From Poriferisodalis sp022821985 (GTDB lineage: Bacteria; Actinomycetota; Acidimicrobiia; Acidimicrobiales; Poriferisodalaceae): DNA of 64,000 nt. Shown one piece after another: positions 25,304 through 33,165 of this stretch (within the stretch, counting starts at the first letter, position 1; each line of letters starts with the position of its first letter). The translations under genes and the position numbers were made by a program. Where the stretch lies: the NCBI RefSeq assembly GCF_965219595.1, contig NZ_OZ244781.1, positions 3,534,001-3,598,000 of the forward strand, read 5' to 3'. The notes under the pieces are model-generated. The model did not search any database and was not told where the DNA came from. It saw nothing but the letters and a program-made list of their open reading frames with translations.

Positions 25304-26575
25304 TCAGGGGCCGAGTGCTGTGATGGGGAGGACTGTGGTGCCGTCGGGGCGGTCGTAGCCGTAGCCGGTGGCGGTGATGATGAGCAGCTTGGACGGCTCA
25401 CCGACGCGTTCGGTGTCGACCTTGTTCTTGAGGCGGAGCAGGGACCGGGCGGCCTCTTCTATCCGCGCTTGGCCGCCGAGCTTGACTTCGACGGCTATCC
25501 ATCGTCTGTCACGGGTCTCGATGATGGCGTCGGCCTCAAGCTCGTCGCTGTCGCGGTAGTGGTGGACGACGGCATCGCTGCTCTGGCCGTAGATGCGCAG
25601 ATCACGCACCACCAGCGATTCGAACAGGAACCCGAAAGCTGTCAGCTCGGTGAACAGTCGGTCAGGAGTGGCACCAAGTGCTGCCGCCGCCAGAGAGGGA
25701 TCGACAAAGTGCCGCTTGGGTGATTTCCTCAACGTCGCTTTCGATCGCAGGTGAACGGACCAGTGAGGCACTTGCTCTACCACGAAGAGGCGCTCCAACG
25801 CCCTCACGTACTCAGAGGCGGTTTCGCGGTCTACGCCCGTGTCGCCATCGATGTCTCTCGCCAGAGTTGCGAATGCCGCGGTGGTGGCCACGTTGCGCCC
25901 CAAGGACTCCAGCAACCGTCGCACCCTGATGGGGTCACGGGCCACTCCGTCAACTGCGGTGATGTCGGTTCGGCAGATCTCGTCGAGGTAGTCGTTCAGA
26001 AACCGCTGGCTGGTTCGCACGGATTCACCCAGCAGTCGAGGCCATCCGCCTCGGCAGACAGCATCGACGATGTCCCCGAAAGACACGTCGGGCCGAGCTA
26101 CCGCAACCGGCTCCCCGGCAAGCAGGCTCCTAAGCGAAACCTCGCCAGCGGACTGCCCGGTCTCCAGCAGTGACATGGGGCGAAGCCGTACTCGCGAGAC
26201 TCGACCCGCACCTGAGTGCCTCGTCGCATCATCGGGAGGGCTCGCTGAGCCGGTGAGGATGAATCTTCCGTTGCCGCGCCCCTCGTCGCTGGCGTGGCGC
26301 ACCTGGTTCCAGACCTCGGGTGCGAGCTGCCACTCGTCGAGCAGACGAGGCTCCTCGCCTTGGAGGATCCGCCCCGGCGCGACCGACACCGAGGTTCGGG
26401 CATCTATGTCTTGGTCGAACAACACTTCGCTGCGGGCAAAGTGACGAGCAAGCCATGTCTTGCCGCAGCCTTTGGGTCCTTCGATCACCACCGTCGGCAT
26501 GTACGACAGTGCTTCGCCGACCGCGCTCTCGGTGATGCGTGGCCGGTAACCAGCGGGTGTGAGAAAGCCAGACAT
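25304..26575 (-). CDS. AAA_14 / DUF4143-type ATPase
   Basis: 423 residues. Walker A is EGPKGCGKTW (32-41), followed by the family's DQDIDA segment, LLDEWQLAPEVWNQVR (Walker B-like DEWQ) and FILTGSASP (sensor). The C-terminal DUF4143 region ends with EVKLGGQARIEEAARSLLR, a DxxV..EVK-like, nuclease-fold segment typical of this group. Members are widespread, often carried as single genes on accessory DNA, and their role is unknown. It is transcribed leftward from an AT-rich region carrying three phased repeats (26619-26687) that could be its control site. The start ATG 26575 has a weak ribosome site. Confidence 0.88.
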   Translation of the reverse strand: MSGFLTPAGYRPRITESAVGEALSYMPTVVIEGPKGCGKTWLARHFARSEVLFDQDIDARTSVSVAPGRILQGEEPRLLDEWQLAPEVWNQVRHASDEGRGNGRFILTGSASPPDDATRHSGAGRVSRVRLRPMSLLETGQSAGEVSLRSLLAGEPVAVARPDVSFGDIVDAVCRGGWPRLLGESVRTSQRFLNDYLDEICRTDITAVDGVARDPIRVRRLLESLGRNVATTAAFATLARDIDGDTGVDRETASEYVRALERLFVVEQVPHWSVHLRSKATLRKSPKRHFVDPSLAAAALGATPDRLFTELTAFGFLFESLVVRDLRIYGQSSDAVVHHYRDSDELEADAIIETRDRRWIAVEVKLGGQARIEEAARSLLRLKNKVDTERVGEPSKLLIITATGYGYDRPDGTTVLPITALGP

Positions 26576-26916
26576 TTCACAAGGAAATATACTGTAAAAT
26601 CACGTTATTAGTATGACTCCGCAGATTGTGGAAGTATTGATCCGCAGTTTATGGAATAAATGGCCCGCAGATTATGCGACCAGCTCATCCGGCCGGAATC
26701 CGTTAGCCACGCTGTGGCTAGCGCGTTGGTCTTTCTTGCATGGACTACTCGAGGCGAGACTGGCGCAGGTGGTGGATGCGGGCGATGCGTGGCCGCTCGT
26801 CAGGCTCCGCTAGCAACTCAGCCAACAGCGGCGGCTATGACCTAGCCTCTGTGCTCGCACACGCAGCGTGACCGAGCCTGCAGACGGGTTCGGCGCGTCC
26901 TCAGAGGGGACACCAC
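26576..26916. other. Intergenic region, AT-rich in its left half
   Basis: 341 bp between divergent genes. The first 110 bases are much richer in A and T than anything nearby, hold the phased repeats described separately and presumably the ATPase promoter. The right half returns to high GC and ends in GAGGGGAC before the thiolase start. The 66-codon rightward frame at 26613 spans the repeats and does not look like protein. Confidence 0.6.
26619..26687. repeat. Three direct repeats with exact 23-bp period (CCGCAGATTATG-type)
   Basis: Copies start at 26619 (CCGCAGATTGTGGA), 26642 (CCGCAGTTTATGGA) and 26665 (CCGCAGATTATGCGA). The 14-base core is conserved and the remaining nine bases vary. The phase is not a multiple of three, so this is not a protein repeat. 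Position just upstream of the ATPase gene suggests iteron- or operator-like binding by a multimeric protein, possibly the ATPase's own product. Confidence 0.55.
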
Positions 26917-28146
26917 ATGAGTACAGATGCAGCGACCGACCCAGTCATCGTCGCAACCACCCGCAGCCCGATCGGCCGTGCCTTCAAGGGCTCGCTGACC
27001 GAGATGCGGCCCGACGACATGACGGCGCAGATCGTCACCAAGCTGCTCGACAAGGTGCCCGAGCTGCCCCACGGCGAGATCGAGGATCTCATGCTGGGCT
27101 GCGGGCAGCCCGGCGGCGAGGCCGGCTTCAACATCGCACGCGCTTCAGCCATCCTGGCCGGCCTCGACGACGTGCCCGGCACCACGGTCAACCGCTACTG
27201 CTCGTCCTCGCTGCAGACCATCCGCATGGCCGCGCACGCCATCCGTGCCGGCGAGGGCGATGCCTTCATCGCCGCTGGCGTCGAGTGCGTCAGCCGCTAC
27301 GACAAGGGCAACTCCGACAGCCTGCCCGGCACCACCAATCCGCAGTTCCGTGCGCCCGGCGAGCGGACCAAGGTGCGGTCCGAAGGCGGCCACGGCGACT
27401 GGGCTCCCGCACCCGGCCTGCCCGACCTGTACATCGCGATGGGCCAGACGGCCGAGAACGTCGCCGAGCACAAGGGCGTCAGCCGCCAGGCCATGGACGA
27501 GTACGGCGTGATGAGCCAGAACAAGGCCGAGGCTGCCATCGGTCGTGGTTTCTTCGAGATGGACATCACCCCGCTGGAACTGCCTGACGGCAGCGTGGTC
27601 AGCTCTGACGACGGGCCCCGCGCCGGTGTCACCTACGAAGCCGTCTCGCAGCTGAAGCCCGCGTTCCGCCCCGACGGCCGGGTGACCGCCGGCAATGCAT
27701 GCCCGCTGAACGACGGCGCTGCTGCGGTCATGGTGATGAGCCGCAAGCGTGCCGAAGAGCTGGGCATCACGCCGCTGGCGCGCATCATTTCGTCGGCAGT
27801 ATCTGCGCTGAACCCCGAGATCATGGGCCTCGGCCCGATCGAGGCGTGCAAGAAGGCGCTGGCACGTGCAGGCATGACGATGAGCGACATCGACATGGTC
27901 GAGATCAACGAGGCCTTCGCTGCCCAGGTGATCCCGTCGGCAGACGAACTGGGCATCGACATCGTCGACCAGCTGAACCTCAACGGCGGCGCCATCGCAT
28001 TGGGCCACCCGTTCGGCATGACCGGTGCCCGCATCATGACGACGCTGCTGAACGGCCTCGCCGACCGTGACAAGACCTTCGGGCTCGAGTCGATGTGCGT
28101 CGGCGGCGGTCAGGGCATGGCCATGATCGTGGAGCGCCTCAACTAA
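26917..28146 (+). CDS. Thiolase (acetyl-CoA acetyltransferase family)
   Basis: 409 residues. The acylated Cys95 is in NRYCSSSLQTIRMAA, the second-site His in ALGHPFGMTGAR near residue 362, and the second Cys in SMCVGGGQGMA near the C-terminus; the pattern is complete. It would thiolytically cleave 3-ketoacyl-CoA or condense acetyl-CoA. ATG 26917 follows GAGGGGAC. It stands alone on its strand with no adjacent beta-oxidation genes, although an enoyl-CoA hydratase lies at 53.5 kb. Confidence 0.92.
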   Translation: MSTDAATDPVIVATTRSPIGRAFKGSLTEMRPDDMTAQIVTKLLDKVPELPHGEIEDLMLGCGQPGGEAGFNIARASAILAGLDDVPGTTVNRYCSSSLQTIRMAAHAIRAGEGDAFIAAGVECVSRYDKGNSDSLPGTTNPQFRAPGERTKVRSEGGHGDWAPAPGLPDLYIAMGQTAENVAEHKGVSRQAMDEYGVMSQNKAEAAIGRGFFEMDITPLELPDGSVVSSDDGPRAGVTYEAVSQLKPAFRPDGRVTAGNACPLNDGAAAVMVMSRKRAEELGITPLARIISSAVSALNPEIMGLGPIEACKKALARAGMTMSDIDMVEINEAFAAQVIPSADELGIDIVDQLNLNGGAIALGHPFGMTGARIMTTLLNGLADRDKTFGLESMCVGGGQGMAMIVERLN

Positions 28147-28219
28147 ATCGCTGCTTCAAACCAGCGGCTGAGCCGATAACTGCCGCGCTTCGGGGCGGCG
28201 CGTCGGCAACACTGGCCGG

Positions 28220-28939
28220 GTGAACACGTCCTCGCCGACGGCACCCGGGTCCATCCAGATCGTCCCGTCTGTCCTGCCTGCCGACTTTGCGCGCCTCGGA
28301 GACGAGTGCGCTGCCTTGGAGAAGGCAGGCGTCGACCGGATCCAGTGGGACGTCATGGACGGCGTGTTCGTGCCGAACCTGACATTCGGCCCCGACGTCA
28401 TCGCTGCCTGCCGCCCGCACGCGGGCGTGATGTTCGAAGCACACCTCATGGTCGCCGACCCCGACCCGATGCTCGGCGCCTACGTCGACGCCGGGTGCGA
28501 GATGCTGATCGTGCACGCCGAATCGGTCACGCACCTGCACCGGACGCTCAGCCGGGTTGCCGAATTGGGCGCGCAACCTGCGGTGGCCATCAATCCCTCG
28601 ACGCCGATCGACGCTGTGGCGCACGTGCTCGACCTGGTCGACATGGTGCTCGTCATGACCGTCAACCCGGGGTTCGGCGGTCAGGCCTACATCGCCGCGA
28701 TGGAGCCCAAGATCGCTGCCCTGCGCCAGCTCATCTCGGGGAGCGGTGCAGCTGGGGCATCGGGCACGGGCATCGACATCGAGGTGGACGGCGGCATCTC
28801 GGCCGAGACCATCGGCGGTGCTGCTGCAGCGGGCGCCAACGTTCTCGTATCGGGCAGCGCGCTGTACCGCTATGACGAGGGGCTCGCGCACGGCGTCGCG
28901 GACCTGCGTTGCCGTGCGGAGGCTGCGTTCCGAGCGTGA
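28220..28939 (+). CDS. rpe: Ribulose-phosphate 3-epimerase
   Basis: 239 residues in a TIM barrel. IVPSVLPADFARLGDE, WDVMDGVFVPNLTFGP, FEAHLMV, VMTVNPGFGGQAYI and EVDGGISAETI are the family motifs and hold the metal-binding His and Asp residues. It interconverts ribulose-5-phosphate and xylulose-5-phosphate in the pentose phosphate pathway. GTG 28220 lacks a Shine-Dalgarno but has AACACT six bases upstream, similar to the leaderless starts elsewhere. It shares one base with the next gene. Confidence 0.93.
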   Translation: MNTSSPTAPGSIQIVPSVLPADFARLGDECAALEKAGVDRIQWDVMDGVFVPNLTFGPDVIAACRPHAGVMFEAHLMVADPDPMLGAYVDAGCEMLIVHAESVTHLHRTLSRVAELGAQPAVAINPSTPIDAVAHVLDLVDMVLVMTVNPGFGGQAYIAAMEPKIAALRQLISGSGAAGASGTGIDIEVDGGISAETIGGAAAAGANVLVSGSALYRYDEGLAHGVADLRCRAEAAFRA

Positions 28940-29391
28940 TGACCGTGACAGCTCGCCGGCGCTGGCTCCTCATCGCCGCCGCCGTCGTAGCGGTCGCTCT
29001 TGCCTTGCGACTCACGCTGTGGCGCGACAGCGGGGAACCCTCCGTCGAGGAGTTCTGCGCTGAGTTCGCCCACCTGCTGGTCGTGGATCAGCTCAGCCTG
29101 ACGGTCAACCCGAACGATGACACGAGCACCCGTGAGGCAATGGATCGCACAGCCCGCCAGTTCGCAGATGCTGCGGCAGCGGCACCGGCGGATATCCGCC
29201 CCGACATGGTTCTGCTGGCCGACTTGACTGCGGCGCTCTCCGAAGCCGTCGCCGAGACAGCTTCACGCGAGACGTTCGACCGCGCCGCCGCGGTGATTGC
29301 GGCACAGGATCCGTTCCTCGAGACACAGGATGCCGCCACCCAGCGGGTTGTCGACTACGTCACCCGCCATTGCACTGCTGCGCCTGGCTAG
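28939..29391 (+). CDS. Small membrane-anchored hypothetical protein
   Basis: 150 residues. A basic start (MTVTARRRW) leads into one hydrophobic helix, LLIAAAVVAVALALRLTLW, which should anchor the protein in the membrane or act as an uncleaved signal. The rest is an acidic, helical extracytoplasmic domain with three Cys-containing spots (EEFCAEFAHL near the start, TRHCTAAPG at the end). No family is recognised. TGATG at 28937-28941 couples it to rpe. Confidence 0.65.
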   Translation: MTVTARRRWLLIAAAVVAVALALRLTLWRDSGEPSVEEFCAEFAHLLVVDQLSLTVNPNDDTSTREAMDRTARQFADAAAAAPADIRPDMVLLADLTAALSEAVAETASRETFDRAAAVIAAQDPFLETQDAATQRVVDYVTRHCTAAPG

Positions 29392-29401
29392 ACCAGGCGC
29401 A
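29379..29401. terminator. Hairpin between convergent genes
   Basis: TGCGCCTGG-CTAGA-CCAGGCGCA forms a perfect 9-bp stem with a 5-base loop. It overlaps the TAG of the rightward gene and lies 20 bases beyond the clpP stop. There is no T-run, so it could act in either direction as a weak terminator. Confidence 0.5.
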
Positions 29402-29420
29402 CGAGCACTGCTGCGCCCGG

Positions 29421-30041
29421 CTAGATCATCTCGCCGCGCTTGACGATCACGTGATCGCACAAGCCGTAGGCCTTGGCCTCCTCAGCGGTAAACCAACGAT
29501 CGCGTTCGGAGTCGAGCAGGATCTGCTCCACGTCCTGACCGCTGTGCAGCGCCGTGCGCTCGGCCATCAGGCGCTTGACGTAGGCCATCTGCTCGGCCTG
29601 GATGGCAATGTCCGATGCTTGGCCCCGCACGCCGCCCGACGGCTGGTGCATCATCACCCGAGCGTGCGGCAGGCAATAGCGCTTGCCCGGCGCCCCGGCG
29701 GTGAGCAGGAACTGCCCCATTGAGGCCCCCAGCCCCAAGCACACAGTTGCCACGTCGCAGGCCACGAACTGCATGGTGTCGTAGATGGCCATGCCGGCCG
29801 TGACGGAACCGCCTGGGCTGTTGATGTACAGCGAGATTTCGCGACCCCGATCCTGACCTTCCAGATACAGCATCTGCGCGCAGACAACGTTGGCGAGCTG
29901 ATCGTCCACCTCGTCGCCCAGGAACACGATGCGGTCGTCGAGCAGCCGGTTCGAGATCTGGGTCCAGCCGGAGACGCCACTGGCGTCGAATGCTCGCTGT
30001 GCACCCGGCGCCGGGACGGAGATCGATGGAAGGTCGGTCAT
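29421..30041 (-). CDS. clpP: ATP-dependent Clp protease proteolytic subunit
   Basis: 206 residues. The serine protease triad is complete: Ser107 (GLGASMGQ), His132 (VMMHQPSGG) and Asp181 (SERDRWF). YINSPGGSVTAGMAIYDTMQ is the usual substrate-channel segment. It forms barrel-shaped tetradecamers and degrades proteins unfolded by ClpX or ClpC. No second clpP or clpX is adjacent, which is unusual because Actinobacteria often keep clpP1-clpP2-clpX together. The start has no Shine-Dalgarno; TAGCCT seven bases upstream suggests a leaderless mRNA. Confidence 0.94.
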   Translation of the reverse strand: MTDLPSISVPAPGAQRAFDASGVSGWTQISNRLLDDRIVFLGDEVDDQLANVVCAQMLYLEGQDRGREISLYINSPGGSVTAGMAIYDTMQFVACDVATVCLGLGASMGQFLLTAGAPGKRYCLPHARVMMHQPSGGVRGQASDIAIQAEQMAYVKRLMAERTALHSGQDVEQILLDSERDRWFTAEEAKAYGLCDHVIVKRGEMI

Positions 30042-30048
30042 GCGCCGC

Positions 30049-30054
30049 AGGCTA
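30049..30054 (-). promoter_or_regulatory. Leaderless-type -10 element of clpP
   Basis: On the leftward strand TAGCCT (TANNNT) lies seven bases before the clpP ATG, and no ribosome site intervenes. Confidence 0.4.
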
Positions 30055-30121
30055 CCGACGACGCTTTCGAGCCCAGCCCGAGTGCAACCGCCGACTGCCG
30101 CCGGGCAGGGTTGAGACGAAC

Positions 30122-30703
30122 TCAGAGTCGCACCGCCAGCGCGCGCAGGGCGCGACCGCGGTGGCTGATTTGGTTTTTCGCTTCGGCCGACATCTCGGCG
30201 AAGGTGAGCGGGGCTGCCTCGTCGGGGACAAACACGGGGTCGTAGCCAAAGCCGCCATCGCCGCGCGGCGCCGAAGCGATCGTGCCCTCGACAACGCCAT
30301 CGGCCAGGATCTCGCTGCCGTCAGCCAGCACGACCGCTACCACGGTCCGGAAACGCGCTGTCCGCTGAGGTGGCGGTACCTCGCCCAGAGCAGCCATGAG
30401 CTTGGCCAGATTGGCCACCGGATCAGCTTCAGGCCCCGCATAGCGGGCGCTGTGCACTCCAGGGGCACCTCCCAGCGCATCCACTTCCAACCCGGTGTCA
30501 TCGGCAATGGACGGCTCACCAGCCGCTGCGCACACGAACCTCGCCTTGATCAGCGCATTGTCCGCCAACGTCTCGCCGTCTTCAGCCACATCGCCGAGTG
30601 CTGACGGGCGCGGCACGATCTCGACTGCGGGCATCGCTTCGGCCAGCACCGCAGCGATCTCGACAGCCTTGTGCGGATTGGCCGAGGCCATCACCAGCCG
30701 CAC
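30122..30703 (-). CDS. rdgB: Non-canonical purine NTP pyrophosphatase (RdgB/HAM1)
   Basis: 193 residues. RLVMASANPHKAVEI at the N-terminus, SIADDTGLEVDALGGAPGVHSARYAG in the middle and GDGGFGYDPVFVPDE plus SHRGRAL near the C-terminus are the family blocks. The enzyme removes dITP, ITP and XTP from the nucleotide pool. It follows rph by 44 bp in the same direction, the usual order of the MBL-rph-rdgB block. Confidence 0.94.
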   Translation of the reverse strand: MRLVMASANPHKAVEIAAVLAEAMPAVEIVPRPSALGDVAEDGETLADNALIKARFVCAAAGEPSIADDTGLEVDALGGAPGVHSARYAGPEADPVANLAKLMAALGEVPPPQRTARFRTVVAVVLADGSEILADGVVEGTIASAPRGDGGFGYDPVFVPDEAAPLTFAEMSAEAKNQISHRGRALRALAVRL

Positions 30704-30747
30704 TGCGTCAGGGCCTTCCCATCACAGACACCCTGGCGTGCCCGACG

Positions 30748-31476
30748 TCACGCCGGCGGCGTGGCCAGTGCCGCTCGCTGGAGATCGACGATCTCGCTGA
30801 CGCCCGAGCGGGCCAGTGCCAGCATTGCGCCGAGCTGGGCGTCGTCGAACGGATCGCCCTCGGCGGTGCCCTGCACCTCAACGAAGCGACCCTGTCCCGT
30901 CATCACGACGTTCATGTCCACCTCTGCGCGCGAATCCTCCTCGTAGGGCAGATCCAGGCGGGCCTCGCCGTCGACAATCCCCACCGAAATGGCCGCGCAC
31001 TCGTCGACGAGGGGATGCTGGCTGATGGCCCCGCTGCTGATCAGACGGGTGCATGCGTCGTGCAACGCCACATAGCCGCCGCAGATCGAAGCGGTACGGG
31101 TGCCCCCGTCGGCCTGCAGCACATCGCAGTCGACCGTGACCTCGCGCTCGCCCAGCGCCGCCATGTCGCACACGGCCCGCAACGCCCGCCCGATCAGGCG
31201 CTCGATCTCAAGCGTGCGGCCCTTCTGCTTGCCTCGCTTCGACTCCCGGCCGACACGCTCCCCACTCGAGCCGGGCAGCATCGCATACTCGGCAGTCACC
31301 CAACCGGTGCCGCGGCCGCGCATCCAGCGCGGCACGTCGTCGTCGATCGAGACGGTGCACAGCACCCTGGTGCGCCCGAAGGACACCAGCACCGAGCCCG
31401 GTGTCTGGTCGGTGAAGTCGCGTTCGAACGTGACGGGCCGCAGGTCGCCCGGCGCCCGGCCATCGGCGCGCGTCAC
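30748..31476 (-). CDS. rph: Ribonuclease PH
   Basis: 242 residues. RPVTFERDFTDQTPGSVLVSFGRTRVLCT opens the single RNase PH domain; VTVDCDVLQADGGTRTASICG holds the phosphate and substrate loop. It trims tRNA 3' ends phosphorolytically. GTG 31476 is 34 bp after the MBL gene stop and the genes are probably one transcript. Confidence 0.94.
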   Translation of the reverse strand: MTRADGRAPGDLRPVTFERDFTDQTPGSVLVSFGRTRVLCTVSIDDDVPRWMRGRGTGWVTAEYAMLPGSSGERVGRESKRGKQKGRTLEIERLIGRALRAVCDMAALGEREVTVDCDVLQADGGTRTASICGGYVALHDACTRLISSGAISQHPLVDECAAISVGIVDGEARLDLPYEEDSRAEVDMNVVMTGQGRFVEVQGTAEGDPFDDAQLGAMLALARSGVSEIVDLQRAALATPPA

Positions 31477-31510
31477 GTCCGGCTCCTTGCATTCACAAAA
31501 GACACAGTGC

Positions 31511-32260
31511 TCACGCCCAGAAGGTTGCGCCGGTGCGTGCGACTGCCACGTCGCCGTTGAACACCTCGCCCGCCTCGGTCAGATGATCCTGCGGATCCGA
31601 TCCGGGCGGTACATGGGTCACCACGAGCTGGCGCGCACCGACGTCGTTGGCGTCGGCTGCCAGCCAAGCTGCGCTGACATGCGGGATCTCGGGATTGTCG
31701 GTTGCGTGCAGCAGCGTGCCCTCACCCACCACGAGATCCGGCGACGGCCGGCCGACGTCACGGCTGAGCGCAGACAGTGCCCAGCCACGACCGGTGTCGG
31801 ACGTATAGACGATCGACTTGCCGTCGCACTCGAAGCGCATCGCCAGCGTCTCCACCGGGTGATCGGTGCGGGAGAACAGCACGTCGATGTCGCCGACACG
31901 CGCCTCCGACGAGTCCTTCACCATCTCCCAGCCAAAGAGGTCCGAGCTGTCGCCGTACACCTCAGTGACCTCACGCACGCCTTCGGTGGCGAGCACCCGC
32001 ATGTGCTCGATGCCCATGTACCACTTCGCTGCGTTGTAGATCACCGGCAGCTCCGCGCAGTGATCAGGGTGGTGGTGGCTCACCAGCAGCGCATCCACCG
32101 TTTCCAGCGGCACTTGGGATTGCAGGTTGGCGAAGGTGCCGGGCCCGCAGTCCACCCACAGGCTCGTGGCTTCGCTGCGCACGAGGTACCCGCTGCACGA
32201 CTCGCCAGCGGCGGCGTAGCTGCCCGAACAACCCAACACCGTCACCGAGAGCTTGCTCAC
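31511..32260 (-). CDS. Metallo-beta-lactamase-fold hydrolase
   Basis: 249 residues. VTVLGCSGSYAAAGES starts the fold; SHHHPDHCAELP is the zinc-binding HxHxDH motif (here HHHPDH); VYTSDTG, VGEGTLLH and VVTHVPPG supply later ligands. It resembles the RNase Z-like proteins found upstream of rph in Actinobacteria, though it is shorter than true RNase Z. Its place at the head of an rph-rdgB run suggests RNA or nucleotide metabolism, but this is inference. The GTG start has no Shine-Dalgarno. Confidence 0.88.
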   Translation of the reverse strand: MSKLSVTVLGCSGSYAAAGESCSGYLVRSEATSLWVDCGPGTFANLQSQVPLETVDALLVSHHHPDHCAELPVIYNAAKWYMGIEHMRVLATEGVREVTEVYGDSSDLFGWEMVKDSSEARVGDIDVLFSRTDHPVETLAMRFECDGKSIVYTSDTGRGWALSALSRDVGRPSPDLVVGEGTLLHATDNPEIPHVSAAWLAADANDVGARQLVVTHVPPGSDPQDHLTEAGEVFNGDVAVARTGATFWA

Positions 32261-32268
32261 GGAGGCCG

Positions 32269-32274
32269 ATACTA
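32269..32274 (-). promoter_or_regulatory. Leaderless-type -10 element of the MBL-rph-rdgB operon
   Basis: On the leftward strand TAGTAT, a close match to TANNNT, lies eight bases before the GTG at 32260. Confidence 0.45.
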
Positions 32275-32320
32275 CGCAGGTAGGCGAGGCTTCTCACATC
32301 GTGCCCAGCCCAACAGAACT

Positions 32321-33106
32321 TCAGCCGATCGGGCAGCGCGTTCCTGCTTCGAGCAACCGGAGGAGGCCGGCTTCGTCGAAGACGCCGACCAACCTCCCGC
32401 CGCTGGTTGCGAGCGATACCGAGGCCGGCTCACTGGCGGTTGCGGGGTGGAAGGTGGCCGCCGGGTACGCCTCCGCGACCTCGGCGCGCCCGGCACCGAC
32501 ACCGATCCCCTCGGCCGTTTGCAGCAGGTACGGGTCGGGTCCGAACGCTCCCAAGCGCCAGGTCATGAAGTGCTCGTCGCCGGCGTCGCGGTGCTGGTAG
32601 CCGTCTTCGGCATTCCCGAACAGAGCCAGGAGGCCGGGCCACTCCACGGCTCGCAGGCGGCTGCCGGGACAGTCTCCGTAGATGGAGAACGTGTCGGTCC
32701 AGCCGCTGTCGGCAACCGGCTGGCCGAGCGCGACGGTGAGCACGTCCAGGGCAGCCTGTGCGTCGGTGCCGAATGGCACGAGTCCGAGGCCGTCGCTCGC
32801 GAGCACGACGCCTTCGGGACGGGGCACTGCCGCCCCGCCCAGCCTTTCGGGCGCTGTGGTGGCGGACGCGGCGTCGGCGGATGTACCCGCATCGCCTCCC
32901 GCCGGAGCTGTCACCAGCACTGCCGCGGGACGTTCAGATGATGTTTGCGAGGGCAGCAGTGTCGTCGCTGTGATGTCGAGGGACAGAGCGCTGGTGGACG
33001 GCGGAGTCGGGGCCACCCGCAGCGGCGGACCCGTGCAGGCACCCGCAGCCACCGCCAGCACCACGGCCACCGCCGCCGCCCGGCATCGGGATCTGGCGCC
33101 CCTCAT
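32321..33106 (-). CDS. Secreted (probable lipo)protein, hypothetical
   Basis: 261 residues. From ATG 33106 the N-terminus is MRGARSRCRAAAVAVVLAVA followed by AGACTG, a basic region, hydrophobic core and a slightly off-consensus lipobox cysteine. A Thr/Ser/Pro-rich linker follows. The C-terminal domain (GLGLVPFGTDAQAALDVLTV, DTFSIYGDCPGSRLRAVEW, GRLVGVFDEAGL) resembles secreted actinobacterial proteins with Cys pairs, but I know no function. The open frame extends to 33520 inside cysM and was rejected. TACCGT lies seven bases before the ATG. Confidence 0.7.
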   Translation of the reverse strand: MRGARSRCRAAAVAVVLAVAAGACTGPPLRVAPTPPSTSALSLDITATTLLPSQTSSERPAAVLVTAPAGGDAGTSADAASATTAPERLGGAAVPRPEGVVLASDGLGLVPFGTDAQAALDVLTVALGQPVADSGWTDTFSIYGDCPGSRLRAVEWPGLLALFGNAEDGYQHRDAGDEHFMTWRLGAFGPDPYLLQTAEGIGVGAGRAEVAEAYPAATFHPATASEPASVSLATSGGRLVGVFDEAGLLRLLEAGTRCPIG

Positions 33107-33165
33107 GCCGGCAACGGTACGACAGCGACTCGGGCGATCAACCGCCGAACTGCCTGCAGAGACGG

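Noticed and set aside
26619..26687. CRISPR array
   Set aside because: The repeats are only about 14 bp with 9-bp variable parts and three copies; too short and no cas genes are present.
26613..26813. 66-codon rightward frame over the 23-bp repeats
   Set aside because: It is explained by the repeats and AT-rich DNA; there is no ribosome site and the translation has no domain character.
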